Assembly (NCBI RefSeq): GCF_014764405.1
Contig: NZ_CP061725.1
Span: 4,836,001-4,900,000, forward strand
DNA: 64,000 nt
Direction of reading: 5' to 3'
Source: Micromonospora craniellae
Lineage (GTDB): Bacteria; Actinomycetota; Actinomycetes; Mycobacteriales; Micromonosporaceae
The notes under the pieces are model-generated. The model saw only the letters and a program-made list of their open reading frames with translations. It made no database searches and was not told the DNA's origin. This document shows positions 8,995-17,456 of the stretch, piece after piece (the first letter of the stretch is position 1; each line of letters opens with the position of its first letter). The position numbers and the translations under genes are program-made.

Positions 8995-9612
8995 TCAGCG
9001 CTTCACGAAGGAGTAGGTCATCGGGTAGCGGTAGAGGGCGCCCTCGTTGGCCTTGACCCCGGCGATGATGCCGAAGATCACCGGCACGATCCAGACCAGG
9101 AACGGCACGAAGAACAGCAGCCCGCAGGTGATCGCGGTGAGCACCCAGCTGAGCAACCCGGCGATGGCCCAGGTGATCTGGAAGTTCAGGGCGGCCACCG
9201 CGTGGGCCCGGACCACCGGGCTCTGCTGCCCGCGCGTCATCATCGCGATCAGCGGCGCCACCCAGCCGAGCAGACCACCACCCACGAACACCCCGAGCGG
9301 GCCGCCGAAGTGGGCGATCAGGGTCCAGGTCTTGTCCTCGTTGTTGGCGTAGCCGCCACCCGGAGGGCCGTATCCGCCCGTCGGGTACCCGACACCGGGC
9401 TCCCCGCCAGGCGGGGGATAGCCGCCGGGGGGCGGGTAGCCACCGGGCGGGGGGTAGTCACCCGGAGTGCCGTAGCCGCCGGGCGGCGGGGGCTGGTCGC
9501 CGGCGGGAGGCGGATAGCCCCCGGGCGGGGGATAGCCGGGCTGGCCCGACGAGCCCGACAGTGGAGTCGTGGGTTCGTCGCCGGACCCTGGAGGACGAGG
9601 TGGTTCAGTCAT
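8995..9612 (-). CDS. DUF4870 membrane protein with Pro/Gly-rich tail
   Basis: A 205-residue protein. Residues 1-95 are a low-complexity Pro-Gly-Tyr region built of repeated YPPPGG units. Residues 100-205 hold the DUF4870 (Tic20-like) domain with three to four membrane helices (LIAHFGGPLGVFVGGG, LNFQITWAIAGLLSW, LLFFVPFLVWIVPVIFGI). Function is unknown; the family is common in Gram-positives. ATG 9612 is chosen because upstream in-frame residues are not conserved-looking. It converges with hemW, with only about 15 bases between the two stops. Confidence 0.8.
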   Translation of the reverse strand: MTEPPRPPGSGDEPTTPLSGSSGQPGYPPPGGYPPPAGDQPPPPGGYGTPGDYPPPGGYPPPGGYPPPGGEPGVGYPTGGYGPPGGGYANNEDKTWTLIAHFGGPLGVFVGGGLLGWVAPLIAMMTRGQQSPVVRAHAVAALNFQITWAIAGLLSWVLTAITCGLLFFVPFLVWIVPVIFGIIAGVKANEGALYRYPMTYSFVKR

Positions 9613-9738
9613 ACGAGTCACGGTAGGGGCCAGCGGCAACGGCGCACCATAGCGACACCGGCGAGTGTCAACCCGCCGATCGGCCCCCGTACACCCGGGA
9701 GGTCTTGATCATCGCGTCCACGGGAACCCCGACGTAGA

Positions 9739-9765
9739 CTGGCACTCGCTACATTCGAGTGCCAG
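9739..9765 (+). promoter_or_regulatory. CIRCE operator (HrcA binding site)
   Basis: CTGGCACTC, nine bases, GAGTGCCAG: an inverted repeat with the spacing of the CIRCE element (consensus TTAGCACTC-N9-GAGTGCTAA). It lies 58 bases before the hrcA start, so HrcA probably represses its own operon and releases it on heat shock. Confidence 0.93.
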
Positions 9766-9822
9766 AGTGTTCCTCTGACACTCGGGCCGCTCCGGGCTGA
9801 CCTGCGACAGGAGGTGGGAAGG

Positions 9823-10845
9823 ATGGGTCTCGACGACCGGAAACTCGCCGTACTCCGGGCGATCGTCGAGGACTACGTCGCCACCCAGGAGCCGGTCGGC
9901 AGCAAGTCACTCGTCGAACGGCACCAACTCGGCGTGTCCCCGGCCACCGTGCGCAACGACATGGCCGTGCTGGAGGAGGAGGGCTACATCCGCCAGCCGC
10001 ACACCAGCGCCGGGCGGGTGCCCACCGATCGCGGCTACCGCCTCTTCGTCGACCGGCTCAGTCGGATCAAGCCGCTCAGCCCGGCCGAACGCCGGGCGAT
10101 CGAGCGGTTCCTGGTCGGCGCGGTGGACCTCGACGACGTGGTGTACCGCACCGTACGCCTGCTCGCGCAACTGACCCGCCAGGTCGCCGTGGTGCAGTAT
10201 CCGAGCCTGGCCCGCTCCACGGTCCGGCACCTGGAACTCGTGCCGATCTCCACCACCCGGCTGACGCTGGTGATGATCGCCGACACCGGTCGGGTGGAAC
10301 AGCGGCTGGTCGAACTGCCCGCGCCCGTCCCCGCCGACGACGTCCTCGACCTGCGCCGGCTGGTCAACGAGAAGCTGGTCGGTACCCGCCTGTCCGACAC
10401 ACCACCGCTGGTGCAGTCGCTCATCGACGAGTCCGCGCCGCACCTGCGCCCGGCCATGACCACCCTCTCCACCGTCCTGCTGGAGACCCTTGTCGAACGG
10501 CACGAGGAGCGGATCGCCCTGGCCGGCACCGCCAACCTGGCCCGTGGCGGCCTGCTCGACTTCCAGGGGTCGCTGCGCCCCATCCTCGAAGCGCTCGAGG
10601 AGGAGGTGGTCCTGCTCAAACTCATCGGCGAGGCCGAACCGAGCACGCTACGGGTACGCATCGGCGACGAGAACCAGATCGACAACCTACGGGCGGCATC
10701 CGTGGTCAGCACCGGTTACGGCCCGGGCGCGACCATCGTCGGGGGGATGGGCGTGCTGGGACCGACCCGGATGGACTACCCCGGAACAATCGCCACGGTG
10801 AGGGCCGTGGCACGCTACGTGGGCGAGCTGCTGGCCCAGAACTGA
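9823..10845 (+). CDS. hrcA: Heat-inducible transcription repressor HrcA
   Basis: A 340-residue repressor of class I heat-shock genes. The N-terminal winged helix contains SATVRNDMAVLEEEGYIRQPHTSAGRVPTDRGYR, the family signature; the central GAF-like and dimerisation region follows. ATG 9823 is preferred because GGAGGTGGGAAGG lies directly upstream, while an alternative GTG at 9814 is inside that site. A CIRCE element stands upstream, indicating autoregulation. dnaJ follows 73 bases downstream, so hrcA-dnaJ-rsmE probably form one heat-shock operon, as in other Actinobacteria. Confidence 0.96.
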   Translation: MGLDDRKLAVLRAIVEDYVATQEPVGSKSLVERHQLGVSPATVRNDMAVLEEEGYIRQPHTSAGRVPTDRGYRLFVDRLSRIKPLSPAERRAIERFLVGAVDLDDVVYRTVRLLAQLTRQVAVVQYPSLARSTVRHLELVPISTTRLTLVMIADTGRVEQRLVELPAPVPADDVLDLRRLVNEKLVGTRLSDTPPLVQSLIDESAPHLRPAMTTLSTVLLETLVERHEERIALAGTANLARGGLLDFQGSLRPILEALEEEVVLLKLIGEAEPSTLRVRIGDENQIDNLRAASVVSTGYGPGATIVGGMGVLGPTRMDYPGTIATVRAVARYVGELLAQN

Positions 10846-10918
10846 CCAGTCAGGGCCGACGGCAGGCTGCCGCCACCGACCGGCGTAACGCGAGACGAAC
10901 ACGAGGACACGGAACCCA

Positions 10919-12064
10919 GTGGCCAGGGACTACTACGGCATTCTCGGCGTGAGCCGAGGGGCCTCCGACGACGAGATCAAGCGCGCCTACCGCAAGCTGG
11001 CGCGCCAGTTCCACCCGGACGTGAATCCGGACCCGGAGGCCCAGGAGAAGTTCAAGGACATCAACGCCGCGTACGAGGTGTTGTCCGACGACCGGAAACG
11101 GCAGATCGTCGACCTCGGTGGCGATCCGCTCGCACCGGGCGGCGGCGGTGCCGGTGGGCCGGGCGGCCCCGGCGGCGCCGGACCCTTCGTCGGCTTCCAG
11201 GACATCATGGACGCCTTCTTCGGCGGGGCCACCGGCGCCGGGCGTGGCCCGCGCCCGCGTACCCGGCCCGGGGCCGACGCGATCCTGCGGCTGGAACTGG
11301 ACCTGCACGAGACCGCCTTCGGGGTCGAGGCCCCGATCACGGTCGACACCGCGGTGCTCTGCACCACCTGCACCGGGGCCGGCACGGCCGCCGGCACCCA
11401 CCTGGCCACCTGCGAGGCGTGCGGCGGCCGGGGCGAGGTGCAGTCGGTGCAGCGCACCTTCCTCGGCCAGGTGGTCTCCGCCCGGCCGTGCACGGTCTGC
11501 CAGGGTTACGGCACCACCGTCCCGCACCCCTGCCCCACCTGCGCCGGTGACGGCCGGGTCCGGACCCGCCGCTCGCTGACCGTGAAGATCCCGGCCGGCG
11601 TGGAGGACGGGATGCGGATCCGTCTCGCGCAGCAGGGCGAGGTCGGCCCGGGCGGCGGCACCGCCGGTGACCTCTACGTGGAGATCCACGAGCGGCCGCA
11701 CGACGTCTTCTCCCGCAAGGGCGACGACCTGCACTGCCGGGTGACGGTGCCGATGACCGCCGCCGCGCTCGGCACCCGGCTGACCATCAAGGCGCTGGAC
11801 AGCGAGGAGCCGGTCGACGTCAAGCCGGGCACCCAACCGGGCAGCACGCTGCGGCTACGGGCCCGGGGCGTGCCGCACCTGCGTGGCACCGGCCGGGGCG
11901 ACCTCTACGTCCACCTCGACGTCCGTACCCCGACGAAGCTCGACGCCGAGCAGGAGCGGATGCTGCGCGAGTTCGCCAAGACCCGGGGCGAGGAGGTCGC
12001 CGAGCTCAGCAAGCAGGGCGGCTTCTTCTCCCGGATGCGCGATGCCTTCAACGGCCACGCCTGA
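10919..12064 (+). CDS. dnaJ: Chaperone DnaJ
   Basis: A 381-residue type I Hsp40, the co-chaperone that stimulates DnaK ATPase. It has a J domain with HPD at residues 32-34, a Gly-rich linker, and four zinc-binding C-x2-C-x-G-x-G repeats (CTTCTGAG, CEACGGRG, CTVCQGYG, CPTCAGDG), followed by the two beta-barrel substrate-binding domains. GTG 10919 gives the normal start MARDYYGILGV. Its pairing with hrcA (not with dnaK-grpE) identifies it as the DnaJ2-type paralogue of Actinobacteria. The rsmE start overlaps or adjoins its stop. Confidence 0.96.
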   Translation: MARDYYGILGVSRGASDDEIKRAYRKLARQFHPDVNPDPEAQEKFKDINAAYEVLSDDRKRQIVDLGGDPLAPGGGGAGGPGGPGGAGPFVGFQDIMDAFFGGATGAGRGPRPRTRPGADAILRLELDLHETAFGVEAPITVDTAVLCTTCTGAGTAAGTHLATCEACGGRGEVQSVQRTFLGQVVSARPCTVCQGYGTTVPHPCPTCAGDGRVRTRRSLTVKIPAGVEDGMRIRLAQQGEVGPGGGTAGDLYVEIHERPHDVFSRKGDDLHCRVTVPMTAAALGTRLTIKALDSEEPVDVKPGTQPGSTLRLRARGVPHLRGTGRGDLYVHLDVRTPTKLDAEQERMLREFAKTRGEEVAELSKQGGFFSRMRDAFNGHA

Positions 12065-12065
12065 G

Positions 12066-12800
12066 GTGTCCGCGCCGCTCTTCCTGGTCGAGTCGCTGCC
12101 CACCGCCGACTCGACGGTGCTCGACGGGCCGGAGGGCCACCACGCCGCCACCGTGCAGCGGCTCCGGGTCGGCGAGGAACTGTTGCTCGCCGACGGTCGG
12201 GGCGGCACGGCCCAGGCCGTGGTCACCGCGGTCGGTCGGGGCACCCTCGACCTGGACATCACCGCCCGCGGGTACGTCGACGCGGCGAACCCGCGGCTGG
12301 TGGTGGTGCAGGGCATCGCCAAGGGCGACCGGGGCGAACTGGCCGTGCAGGCGATGACCGAGGCGGGCGTGGACGAGATCGTCCCCTGGGCGGCGGCCCG
12401 CTCGGTGGTGCAGTGGCGCGGTGACCGGGGCGAACGGGCCCGGGGCAAGTGGGTGGCGACCGCCCGGGAGGCGGCGAAGCAGGCCCGCCGGGCATGGCTG
12501 CCGGTGGTGGCGGGCGCCCCGGACGAGTCCGGCCCGGCGGTGGCCCGCCGGATCGCCGGTGCCGCCGCCGGCTTCGTGCTGCACGAGGAGGCGAGCGACC
12601 GGCTGACCACCGTCGGGTTGCCCGACCGTGGCGAGATCGTGCTCCTGGTCGGCCCCGAAGGCGGCATCAGTCCGGCCGAGCTGACGGCCTTCCAGGAGGC
12701 CGGCGCGCAGCCGGTCCGGCTCGGGCCGTCGGTGCTGCGTACCTCCACGGCCGGGGTGGCCGCCCTGGCCGTGCTCGCCACCCGCCTGCTGCGCTGGTGA
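12066..12800 (+). CDS. rsmE: 16S rRNA m3U1498 methyltransferase RsmE
   Basis: A 244-residue SPOUT methyltransferase that methylates U1498 of 16S rRNA. The N-terminal PUA-like domain begins APLFLVESLP and contains GPEGHHAATVQRLRVGEE. The knotted SAM-binding C-terminus carries VGPEGGISPAEL and LGPSVLRTSTAGVAAL. GTG 12066 follows the dnaJ stop by one base and gives the typical N-terminus; an in-frame ATG at 12042 inside dnaJ would add eight residues. It is the third gene of the hrcA heat-shock operon. The 3' end abuts an antisense SDR remnant. Confidence 0.95.
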   Translation: MSAPLFLVESLPTADSTVLDGPEGHHAATVQRLRVGEELLLADGRGGTAQAVVTAVGRGTLDLDITARGYVDAANPRLVVVQGIAKGDRGELAVQAMTEAGVDEIVPWAAARSVVQWRGDRGERARGKWVATAREAAKQARRAWLPVVAGAPDESGPAVARRIAGAAAGFVLHEEASDRLTTVGLPDRGEIVLLVGPEGGISPAELTAFQEAGAQPVRLGPSVLRTSTAGVAALAVLATRLLRW

Positions 12801-12802
12801 CC

Positions 12803-13270
12803 GCCACGGGTCATGTCGGTCGCCACGAAAGCGGGCGCGACCGTGGCCACCGCGATGCCGTACGGCGCCAGGGACACCGCCAGTGACTGGGCCGTCGCGT
12901 TGAGTCCGGCCTTGCTGGCGCCGTACGCCGGGTTGGCGGGCTCGCCCCGGAACGCGCCGCGCGACGAGACGTTGACGATGCGCCCGCCGCCCGCGCGCAT
13001 GTGCTGGGCGGCGCACCAGGCGGCGTTGGCCGCACCGAGCAGGTTGGTGTCCAGGATCTCGCGCCACCGTCGCTGCCACTGCTCGTAGCTGCTCTCGAAG
13101 ACCGGGTGCGGTGGGTCGGCCGGGCCGACCCCCCCCGGCGTTGTTGACGAGTACGTCGAGCCCGCCGAGCCGTCGTGCGGCCTTGTCCACCATCGCCCGT
13201 ACCGCGTCGGGGTCGGCCAGGTCGGCGCGGACCACCAGGTGGCCGTCGCCGCCCTGCCATGCGCGCCATC
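12803..13270 (-). pseudogene. Short-chain dehydrogenase/reductase remnant
   Basis: The minus strand encodes about 150 residues of an SDR oxidoreductase. One frame gives the front part (HLVVRADLADPDAV, then RLGGLDVLVNNAGG); the next frame continues with the middle part (NLLGAANAAWCAAQHM, GGRIVNVSSRGAFRG and the catalytic YGASKAGLNA). The switch falls in a run of C residues near 13126-13135. Both ends are missing: there is no N-terminal TGxxxGIG nucleotide-binding motif, and the frame loses homology after FVATDM next to the rsmE stop. It is a remnant flanked by repeat copy 2, so the missing 5' end may have been lost when the repeat arrived. Confidence 0.75.
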
Positions 13271-13289
13271 CTCCCGCACCCGGCCCGGA

Positions 13290-13345
13290 TGTGAGGAAGG
13301 GACCCTTCCTATGCACGAGGCGTTAGTAGGGGGCCCTTCCTTACA
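13290..13345 (+). repeat. 56-bp modular palindromic repeat, copy 2
   Basis: The left half-site is GGAAGGGACCCTTCC, a perfect small palindrome by itself; the right one is GTAGGGGGCCCTTCC. It lies just 8 bases before the GTG of the HIT gene, so it occupies that gene's promoter or leader, unlike most copies, which lie at 3' ends. Confidence 0.9.
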
Positions 13346-13353
13346 CTGCCCCG

Positions 13354-13716
13354 GTGAGTACTGCTGACTGCCTGTTCTGCCGGATCGTCGCCGGGGAGAT
13401 CCCGGCCACCGTGGTCCGTGAGACCCCCACCACGCTCGCCTTCCGCGACATCGACCCGAAGGCGCCGGTGCACGTCCTGGTCATCCCCAAGGAGCACTAC
13501 GCCGACGTGGCCACCCTCGCCGGCGGCGACCCGGCGCTGGCCGGTGAGGTGCTGGGCACGGCCGCCGCGGTGGCCGAGGACGAGGGCCTGCTCGGGGACG
13601 GCTTCCGGCTGATGTTCAACACCGGGGCGTACGGCGGCCAGGAGGTCTTCCACGTGCACGCGCACCTGCTGGGCGGTGCGCCGCTCGGGCCGATGCTGGC
13701 CCGGAGCGTGGCGTGA
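13354..13716 (+). CDS. HIT family protein (HINT-type hydrolase)
   Basis: A 120-residue histidine-triad nucleotide-binding protein, probably a purine nucleoside phosphoramidate hydrolase. It shows the HINT start CLFCRIVAGEIPA and the triad FHVHAHLLGG (H-x-H-x-H) near residues 97-103. The size matches HINT1-type enzymes. The start is GTG 13354, only 8 bases after a 56-bp palindromic repeat, so its leader may fold into a hairpin. The stop overlaps the GTG of the serine hydrolase by four bases, implying translational coupling. Confidence 0.92.
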   Translation: MSTADCLFCRIVAGEIPATVVRETPTTLAFRDIDPKAPVHVLVIPKEHYADVATLAGGDPALAGEVLGTAAAVAEDEGLLGDGFRLMFNTGAYGGQEVFHVHAHLLGGAPLGPMLARSVA

Positions 13717-15092
13717 CCACAGCCGCCACCGGTCGGCTCGACCGGATGGTGCGGCAGGTCCAGGCGCGGGGACGGGTGCCGGCCGTGGCGGCGGCGGTGC
13801 ACCGTGCCGACCGCCCGCTGTGGACGGGCGTGGTCGGCGGCACCGGCAACGACACCGCGCTGGACGCGGACACCCGGTTCCGGATCGGCTCGGTGACCAA
13901 GACGTTCACCGCCGTGCTGACCCTGCAGTGCCGCGACGACGGCCTGCTCGACCTCGACGATCCGCTGGACCGGCATCTGGACCTGCCGGCACACGGCGAG
14001 TTGACCGTGCGGCGGTTGCTGTCGCACACCGCCGGCCTGCAACGGGAGCCGTACGGCGACGTCTGGGACACGTTACGGGCACCGGACGCCGACCGGCTGG
14101 TCGCCGAGTTGGCCCGAGCGGAGCGGGTGCTGCCTTCGGGCCGCCGCTACCACTACTCGAACCTGGGGATGGCGCTGCTCGGCCGGCTCGTCGGGCAGGT
14201 GCGGGGCGGGACCTGGGTCGAGGTGCTGGCCGACCGGGTGCTCGCCCCGCTCGGGCTGACCGCGACCACGGTCGACCCGGGTCCCCGCGCGGCGACCGGC
14301 TTCCTGGTGGACGCGTACTCCGACGAGGCGCGCCCGGAGCCGCCGACCGACTTCGGCGCGGTCGGCCCCGCCGCGCAGTTGTGGAGCACCGCCGGTGACA
14401 TGGCCCGCTGGGCCGCCTTCCTGGCCGACCCGGCGGCGCTGGACCCGACCGGCGCGGTGCTCGCCCCGGCCACCCTGGAGGAGATGCGCTGGCCGGTGAC
14501 GGTCACCGACGAGACATCGTGGTCGGCCGGCTTCGGCCTCGGCCTGATCCTGGTGCCGCAGGGGCAGCGGGTGGTGCACGTCGGGCACGACGGCGCGATG
14601 CCCGGGTTCCTGGCCGGGGTGTACGGCCGGCGGGGCGGTGAGGGCACTCCCGCCGCGTTCGGCGCCGCCGTGCTCGGTTCCTCCGGTACCGCCGTGGAAC
14701 TGCTGGATCTGCCGCACCGGCTGCTCGCCGCTTCGGTCGAGCACGACCCGGCCGACATCACGCCCTGGCGGCCGGGCGAACCGGCCCCGGAACATCTGCG
14801 CGGCCTGCTCGGCCGCTGGTGGGGCGAGGGTTTCGAGTACGTCTTCGGCTGGCACGACGGCACCCTGCAGGCCCGGGCCGCCGGTGACCCGTCGGAGAAG
14901 CCCCCGGCGGTCTTCGCGCCGGTGCCGGAGCGGCCGGACGTGTTCCGGACGGTCTCCGGGCGGGAGGTCGGCGAACTGCTCCGGCTGACCCGGGACGCCA
15001 CCGGGGAGGTGGTCCGGATGCACTGGGCGACCTACCGGTTCACCCGGCGGCAGGAGACCTTCGACAGGTACGACTTCCGGACCGGCGACTGA
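13713..15092 (+). CDS. Serine hydrolase, class C beta-lactamase/esterase family
   Basis: A 459-residue protein of the beta-lactamase-related penicillin-binding fold (Pfam Beta-lactamase). The catalytic SxxK is SVTK near residue 58, the second motif Y-x-N is YSN near residue 150, and the third (K/H)-x-G-type motif is probably HVGHDG. There is no signal peptide, so it is likely cytoplasmic and may be an esterase or peptidase rather than a resistance enzyme. The C-terminal 100 residues form an extra domain seen in such proteins. GTG 13713 overlaps the HIT stop; the two are one operon. Confidence 0.82.
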   Translation: MTTAATGRLDRMVRQVQARGRVPAVAAAVHRADRPLWTGVVGGTGNDTALDADTRFRIGSVTKTFTAVLTLQCRDDGLLDLDDPLDRHLDLPAHGELTVRRLLSHTAGLQREPYGDVWDTLRAPDADRLVAELARAERVLPSGRRYHYSNLGMALLGRLVGQVRGGTWVEVLADRVLAPLGLTATTVDPGPRAATGFLVDAYSDEARPEPPTDFGAVGPAAQLWSTAGDMARWAAFLADPAALDPTGAVLAPATLEEMRWPVTVTDETSWSAGFGLGLILVPQGQRVVHVGHDGAMPGFLAGVYGRRGGEGTPAAFGAAVLGSSGTAVELLDLPHRLLAASVEHDPADITPWRPGEPAPEHLRGLLGRWWGEGFEYVFGWHDGTLQARAAGDPSEKPPAVFAPVPERPDVFRTVSGREVGELLRLTRDATGEVVRMHWATYRFTRRQETFDRYDFRTGD

Positions 15093-15317
15093 GGAGTTTT
15101 GTCTACTTGTGCGCCAGTCGTCGTTTGGCGTGACGACCGCCCGCCCACCCCGGCGTGAGCAGGCGCGCCAGCGGGTCGCGGCCGATCCTTCCCGAGGTAA
15201 ATGGGCGGCGTGTCCACGCCGTCCAACCGATACGATGGGGGCAACGTCCGCACGCCGTGGCAGCAGGCCCGGCACCGAGATCGAGAGCAGGTGGCGCAGG
15301 GCCCCTCGGCCCGACCT

Positions 15318-17441
15318 ATGACCGGCACCCCACCTCCCGGCCCGCCCCGGGTGCAGACCAGGATCACGGTCCCCGACTCGAAGATCATGGTCAACCTGCT
15401 CGGCGCGGGTGACGAGATCCTGCGACTGGTCGAGCGCTCCGTGAACAGTGACGTGCACGTACGCGGCAACGAGATCACGATCACCGGTGCCCCCGCCGAC
15501 AACGCCCTCGCCGAGCGGATCTTCAGCGAACTCCTCGAACTGATCGAGAAAGGCGAGACCCTGACCACAGACGCCGTCCGGCGTACCGTCGGCATGCTCG
15601 AACAGGGCGGCGCGGAGCGGCCCGCAGAGGTCCTGACGCTCAACATCCTGTCCCGGCGCGGGCGCACCATCCGCCCCAAGACGCTCGGGCAGAAGCGCTA
15701 CGTCGACGCGATCGACACGCACACCATCGTCTTCGGCATCGGCCCGGCCGGCACCGGCAAGACCTATCTCGCCATGGCGAAGGCGGTCCAGGCGTTGCAG
15801 GCCAAGCAGGTCAACCGGATCATCCTGACCCGGCCGGCGGTCGAGGCGGGGGAGCGGCTGGGCTTCCTGCCCGGCACGCTCAACGAGAAGATCGACCCCT
15901 ACCTGCGCCCGCTCTACGACGCGCTGCACGACATGCTGGACCCGGAGACCATCCCGAAGCTGATGGCGGCGGGCACCATCGAGGTCGCCCCGCTGGCGTA
16001 CATGCGGGGTAGGGCGCAGCCGTACGACGCGCGGGTCCTGACGCCGGAGGGCTTCAAGCCGTTCGGATCGCTCCAGGTCGGCGACCTGGTCATCGGGTCG
16101 AACGGAACGCCCACGCCGGTGATCGGCATATATCCGCAGGGGCCCAAGAAGGTCTACCGGGTCACCACCCAGGACGGGGCGTCCACCCTGTGCTGCGGCG
16201 AACACCTCTGGACCGTCGCCACGGCGGAGGACAAGCGACGCGGCCGTCGGCGCACGCTCGAGACCCGGGAGATGATCGGGCAGGAGTGGCGGGGGCACAC
16301 CCGCCGCTACGAACTCCCGGTCGTCGCGCCCGTGTACCTGGAGCCGCAGGACGTTCCGCTAGATCCGTACGTGCTCGGTCTGCTGCTCGGGGACGGCGCC
16401 ATCTCGTCCCGAACGACGCCGGGCTTCTGCACCGCGGACCCGGAACTCGCCCACGCGATCGAGGACGCGCTCACCGACATCGAACTCGTCCGCAAGAGTG
16501 ACTACGTGCTCCGGCACGTGCACGGGCACCGCGGCGGGGTGATCGTGGCCAATCCGGTGACCGTCGCGCTCCGGGAGTTGGGTCTGACCGGAGCCAGGTC
16601 GGGGGCCACGTTCGTGCCCGACGTCTACAAGCACAACAGCGTCGACGTCCGACTGGCCGTCCTGCAGGGGCTGCTGGACATGGACGGGGGGCCGTCCACG
16701 CAGGCGGGACGCACCTGCCGCGTGCAGTACTCGACGACCTCTTCCCGACTGCGGGACGATGTCGTCTACCTCGTCCAGTCGTTGGGCGGTGTCGCGACGT
16801 GGGGCGTCCGAGCGGCGGAGGGCCGGAAACCCGGTCTGGCGAACGGCCGTCCGGACGCCCATCGGGCCGACGCCTACGTGGTGGAGATCCGTCTACCCGA
16901 GGGTGTCCCGCCCTTCCAGCTGGCCCGCAAGCGTCAGCGGTACGAGGAGCGCGGTGGCGGCCGTCCGATGCGTTTCATCGACTCGATCATCCCGGCCGGG
17001 GTGCAGGAGACGATGTGCATCCAGGTGGCGGCGGAGGACTCGTTGTACGTCACCGACGAGTTCCTGGTCACGCACAACACGCTCAACGACGCGTTCATCA
17101 TCCTCGACGAGGCGCAGAACACCACGCCCGAGCAGATGAAGATGTTCCTCACCCGGCTCGGGTTCGGCTCCAAGATCGTGGTCACCGGTGACGTCACCCA
17201 GGTGGACCTGCCCGGTGGGACGACCAGTGGGCTGCGCGTGGTCCGGGAGATCCTGGAAGGCGTGGAGGATGTGCACTTCGCGCAGCTCTCCAGCGCCGAC
17301 GTGGTGCGGCACCGACTGGTCGGTCAGATCGTCGACGCGTACGCCCGGTGGGACGCAGAGCGGGAGAATCAGCAGGCCCAGGGCGTGCACGCGGTGGCCG
17401 GGCGCACTGCCCAGGGCAACCGCGCCGGCCGGCGCCGCTAG
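15318..17441 (+). CDS. phoH: PhoH family ATPase, interrupted by an intein
   Basis: A PhoH-like P-loop ATPase, possibly involved in RNA turnover, made as a 707-residue precursor. The N-extein (232 residues) has a KH-like region and Walker A GPAGTGKT at residues 142-149. It then breaks after MRGR. The C-extein (120 residues) resumes with TLNDAFIILDEAQN (Walker B) and TGDVTQVDLP. The 355-residue insert at 16014-17078 is an intein; without it the protein is about 352 residues, the normal family length. ATG 15318 is preferred; an in-frame ATG at 15201 would add 39 non-homologous residues. phoH-ybeY-corC-era order is conserved in Actinobacteria. Confidence 0.95.
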   Translation: MTGTPPPGPPRVQTRITVPDSKIMVNLLGAGDEILRLVERSVNSDVHVRGNEITITGAPADNALAERIFSELLELIEKGETLTTDAVRRTVGMLEQGGAERPAEVLTLNILSRRGRTIRPKTLGQKRYVDAIDTHTIVFGIGPAGTGKTYLAMAKAVQALQAKQVNRIILTRPAVEAGERLGFLPGTLNEKIDPYLRPLYDALHDMLDPETIPKLMAAGTIEVAPLAYMRGRAQPYDARVLTPEGFKPFGSLQVGDLVIGSNGTPTPVIGIYPQGPKKVYRVTTQDGASTLCCGEHLWTVATAEDKRRGRRRTLETREMIGQEWRGHTRRYELPVVAPVYLEPQDVPLDPYVLGLLLGDGAISSRTTPGFCTADPELAHAIEDALTDIELVRKSDYVLRHVHGHRGGVIVANPVTVALRELGLTGARSGATFVPDVYKHNSVDVRLAVLQGLLDMDGGPSTQAGRTCRVQYSTTSSRLRDDVVYLVQSLGGVATWGVRAAEGRKPGLANGRPDAHRADAYVVEIRLPEGVPPFQLARKRQRYEERGGGRPMRFIDSIIPAGVQETMCIQVAAEDSLYVTDEFLVTHNTLNDAFIILDEAQNTTPEQMKMFLTRLGFGSKIVVTGDVTQVDLPGGTTSGLRVVREILEGVEDVHFAQLSSADVVRHRLVGQIVDAYARWDAERENQQAQGVHAVAGRTAQGNRAGRRR
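16014..17078 (+). other. Class 3-type intein with LAGLIDADG endonuclease in PhoH
   Basis: A 355-residue in-frame intein inserted between Arg and Thr next to the Walker B strand of PhoH. It starts with Ala instead of Cys or Ser (AQPYDARVLTPEGF). Block B is GASTLCCGEHLWTV, with His64 and Trp66; block F is MCIQVAAEDSLYVT, with Cys335; block G ends VTHN, with Thr353 and Asn355. Trp at B12, Cys at F4 and Thr at G5 form the W-C-T signature of class 3 inteins, where the internal Cys makes the first attack. A central endonuclease has two LAGLIDADG motifs (VLGLLLGDG from residue 120; VLQGLLDMDGG from residue 216), so it may still home. Confidence 0.92.
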
Positions 17442-17456
17442 ACCGAGGGAAGACAG

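Noticed and set aside
13713..15092. A beta-lactam resistance gene
   Set aside because: The SxxK and YxN motifs are shared with esterases and peptidases, and there is no signal peptide for a secreted beta-lactamase.
15201..15317. An upstream ATG giving PhoH 39 more residues
   Set aside because: The added residues have no family similarity, and a TACGAT-like -10 box lies inside them near 15231, so transcription probably starts after this ATG.
14073..16298. A 741-codon open frame on the minus strand opposite the serine hydrolase and phoH
   Set aside because: It is Arg/Gly/Pro-rich without domain patterns and is the mirror of two clear genes; third-position GC bias keeps antisense frames open in such DNA.
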